From contig DJPV01000024.1 in assembly GCA_002437435.1 (NCBI GenBank), positions 1 to 15,036 of the forward strand: a DNA stretch of 15,036 nt, read 5' to 3'. Numbering within the stretch: position 1 is the stretch's first letter; every line of letters begins with the position of its first letter. The notes beneath the pieces were generated by a model. It worked only from the letters and a program-made list of their open reading frames with translations. It ran no database searches and was not told the DNA's origin. Position numbers and translations under genes: made by a program. Positions 14,313 to 15,036 of this stretch are shown here, one piece after another. The DNA is from Lachnospiraceae bacterium UBA6403. GTDB taxonomy: Bacteria > Bacillota > Clostridia > Lachnospirales > Lachnospiraceae.

Positions 14313-14376
14313 CTGCCATACATTAATGGATTAATTTTTTTTAAGGTATTATCTCCACTATGTATGGCAGTTTTTT
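14313..14376. terminator. Bidirectional terminator
   Basis: CTGCCATACAT (14313-14323) and ATGTATGGCAG (14360-14370) form an 11-bp stem around a 36-nt AT-rich loop. T6 follows on the plus strand and CTTTTT on the minus strand. It serves the nuclease pseudogene and the HxlR gene, whose stop codon overlaps the T run. Confidence 0.8.
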
Positions 14377-14695
14377 ACATTTGTTTATAGGCGTTACCCC
14401 ATTCAACCATAGAGTCAAGGATTGGCTTTAAGGTCTGTCCGAGGTCGCTTAACGCATATTCTACACGTGGCGGAACTTCCGGATATACGGTTCGGGTGAT
14501 CAGCCCATCTTCTTCCATTGAGCGAAGGCTGTCGGTCAGAACCTTCTGGCTGATACCGGTCAGATCGCGTTTGAGTTCGTTGAATCGCCATGGACGCTGT
14601 AACAGATTTCTTATAATAAGCAGCTTCCATTTACTTCCGATCAGAGCAACGGTCGTTGCAACCGGACATTCAGGTAATTCTTCTTTTGTTAACAT
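14375..14695 (-). CDS. HxlR-family winged-helix transcriptional regulator
   Basis: A 106-residue HxlR/MarR-like regulator. CPVATTVALIGSKWKLLIIRNLL (about 10-32) includes the conserved N-terminal Cys and GSKW motif; RFNELKRDLTGISQKVLTDSLRSMEEDGLI (about 36-65) is the helix-turn-helix; EYALSDLGQTLKPIL ends the wing and dimer helix. Many relatives sense electrophiles or redox stress through that cysteine, as YodB and HypR do, so a similar role is possible. ATG at 14695 is chosen because AAGGAGG lies 7 nt upstream; the upstream frame to 14731 has no such site. It is divergent from the gene at 14945 and probably represses it and itself. Confidence 0.92.
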   Translation of the reverse strand: MLTKEELPECPVATTVALIGSKWKLLIIRNLLQRPWRFNELKRDLTGISQKVLTDSLRSMEEDGLITRTVYPEVPPRVEYALSDLGQTLKPILDSMVEWGNAYKQM

Positions 14696-14722
14696 AACAG
14701 TGCCTCCTTGTATTTGTTTTAT

Positions 14723-14785
14723 ATCTAACATTTATTTTGTATCTAATATTCTTTTTTTTTGTTACATCCAATTATAATCTAACAT
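14723..14785 (-). repeat. Three ATCTAAYAT boxes in the HxlR leader
   Basis: Direct repeats at 14723-14731, 14741-14749 and 14777-14785 start 18 and 36 bp apart. The last abuts the -10 of the HxlR promoter. They may be regulator sites separate from the palindromes further right. Confidence 0.45.
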
Positions 14786-14800
14786 CCCATGTGGGGTCAA
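14771..14800 (-). promoter_or_regulatory. Promoter of the HxlR gene
   Basis: On the minus strand: TTGACC (14800-14795), 18 nt, TATAAT (14776-14771). Confidence 0.7.
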
Positions 14801-14802
14801 TT

Positions 14803-14868
14803 AGTTACAAAAAGGTAACCGGGGTTACTTTTTGGTGACCAGGTAATAAAAAAGTGCGTACTTTTTTT
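14803..14868. promoter_or_regulatory. Operator-like palindromes between divergent genes
   Basis: GTTAC-N6-GTAAC (14804-14819) runs into a near-palindrome centred at about 14821 (AAAAAGGTAACC and GGGGTTACTTTTT). A second dyad, AAAAAAGT-GC-GTACTTTTTTT (about 14850-14868), reaches the -35 of the rightward promoter. HxlR proteins commonly bind AT-flanked GTAC-type dyads at divergent promoters, so these are the likely operators. Confidence 0.6.
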
Positions 14869-14896
14869 GAAAATCAGAATTTGTTATGTTGATAAT
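14867..14896 (+). promoter_or_regulatory. Promoter of the gene at the right edge
   Basis: TTGAAA (14867-14872), 18 nt, GATAAT (14891-14896). The -35 overlaps the dyad at 14850-14868, fitting repression by HxlR. Confidence 0.65.
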
Positions 14897-14944
14897 GCAA
14901 GAGGGCAACAGCCCAAAAATAAAATTATCAGGAGGTAACAGAAG

Positions 14945-15036
14945 ATGGCATTATCAAATATTGCAGATTGGAAAGACGATAAGGACAAGCGGGCAGGTGC
15001 AGCGTGCGGAACGGCATGCGGAGCATCCGACAAACC
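14945..15036 (+). CDS. Start of an unidentified gene, cut by the window edge
   Basis: Only 30 codons are visible (MALSNIADWKDDKDKRAG, then AACGTACGASDKP). AGGAGG lies 8 nt before the ATG, so translation should be strong. The segment has no signal peptide and carries a CGTACG cysteine pair. Because HxlR regulators often control flavin or quinone reductases, an oxidoreductase is possible, but the visible part does not identify one. Confidence 0.75.
   Translation, partial: MALSNIADWKDDKDKRAGAACGTACGASDK

Overview
The window looks like chromosome from a low-to-mid GC Firmicute of the Lachnospiraceae (gut clostridia). The reasons are strong AGGAGG-type ribosome sites, sigma-A promoters (TTGACx and TATAAT), and protein families common in that group: BIG2-domain secreted proteins, Rpn/PD-(D/E)XK 'transposase' nucleases, a DUF6796-like membrane protein and a FruR-FruK-FruA cluster. 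No database search was possible, so family names rest on motif and sequence recognition.

Layout. (1) 1-2340: a minus-strand GNAT acetyltransferase, a C-terminal remnant of a DUF3800-like gene, an ORF-less transcription unit that may be a small RNA (about 1288-1395), and a minus-strand secreted protein with a BIG2 domain and a C-terminal Cys/His domain. (2) 2340-6430: a divergent intergenic region with tandem repeats and promoters; a pair of membrane-protein genes; a scrap resembling a group II intron; a frameshifted ATC-hydrolase-like gene; and a TetR regulator overlapping a broken alpha/beta hydrolase. A TTAG-N6-CTAA motif inside a longer shared sequence lies at both the TetR promoter and the membrane-gene promoter, which suggests one regulon. 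Two near-identical terminators bracket the TetR/hydrolase pair. (3) 6500-12643: the best-defined unit, a fructose PTS operon fruR-fruK-fruA(EIIABC)-ptsH-ptsI. It encodes the repressor, 1-phosphofructokinase, fructose permease and both general PTS phosphocarriers, so the whole chain from PEP to fructose-1,6-bisphosphate is here. Direct repeats at the promoter are likely FruR sites. (4) 12644-15036: a roughly 227-bp nested foldback element directly after ptsI, a small basic protein, an internally deleted Rpn-type nuclease pseudogene, and an HxlR regulator divergent from a gene cut by the window edge, with operator-like palindromes between them.

Gene decay is concentrated in parts 1, 2 and 4 (DUF3800 remnant, ATC hydrolase frameshift, hydrolase with deletion and frameshift, Rpn deletion, possible intron scrap), while the fru-pts operon is intact. 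I see no CRISPR array, rRNA, tRNA or complete insertion sequence. The least explained items are the foldback element at 12653-12879 and the possible small RNA at 1288-1395.
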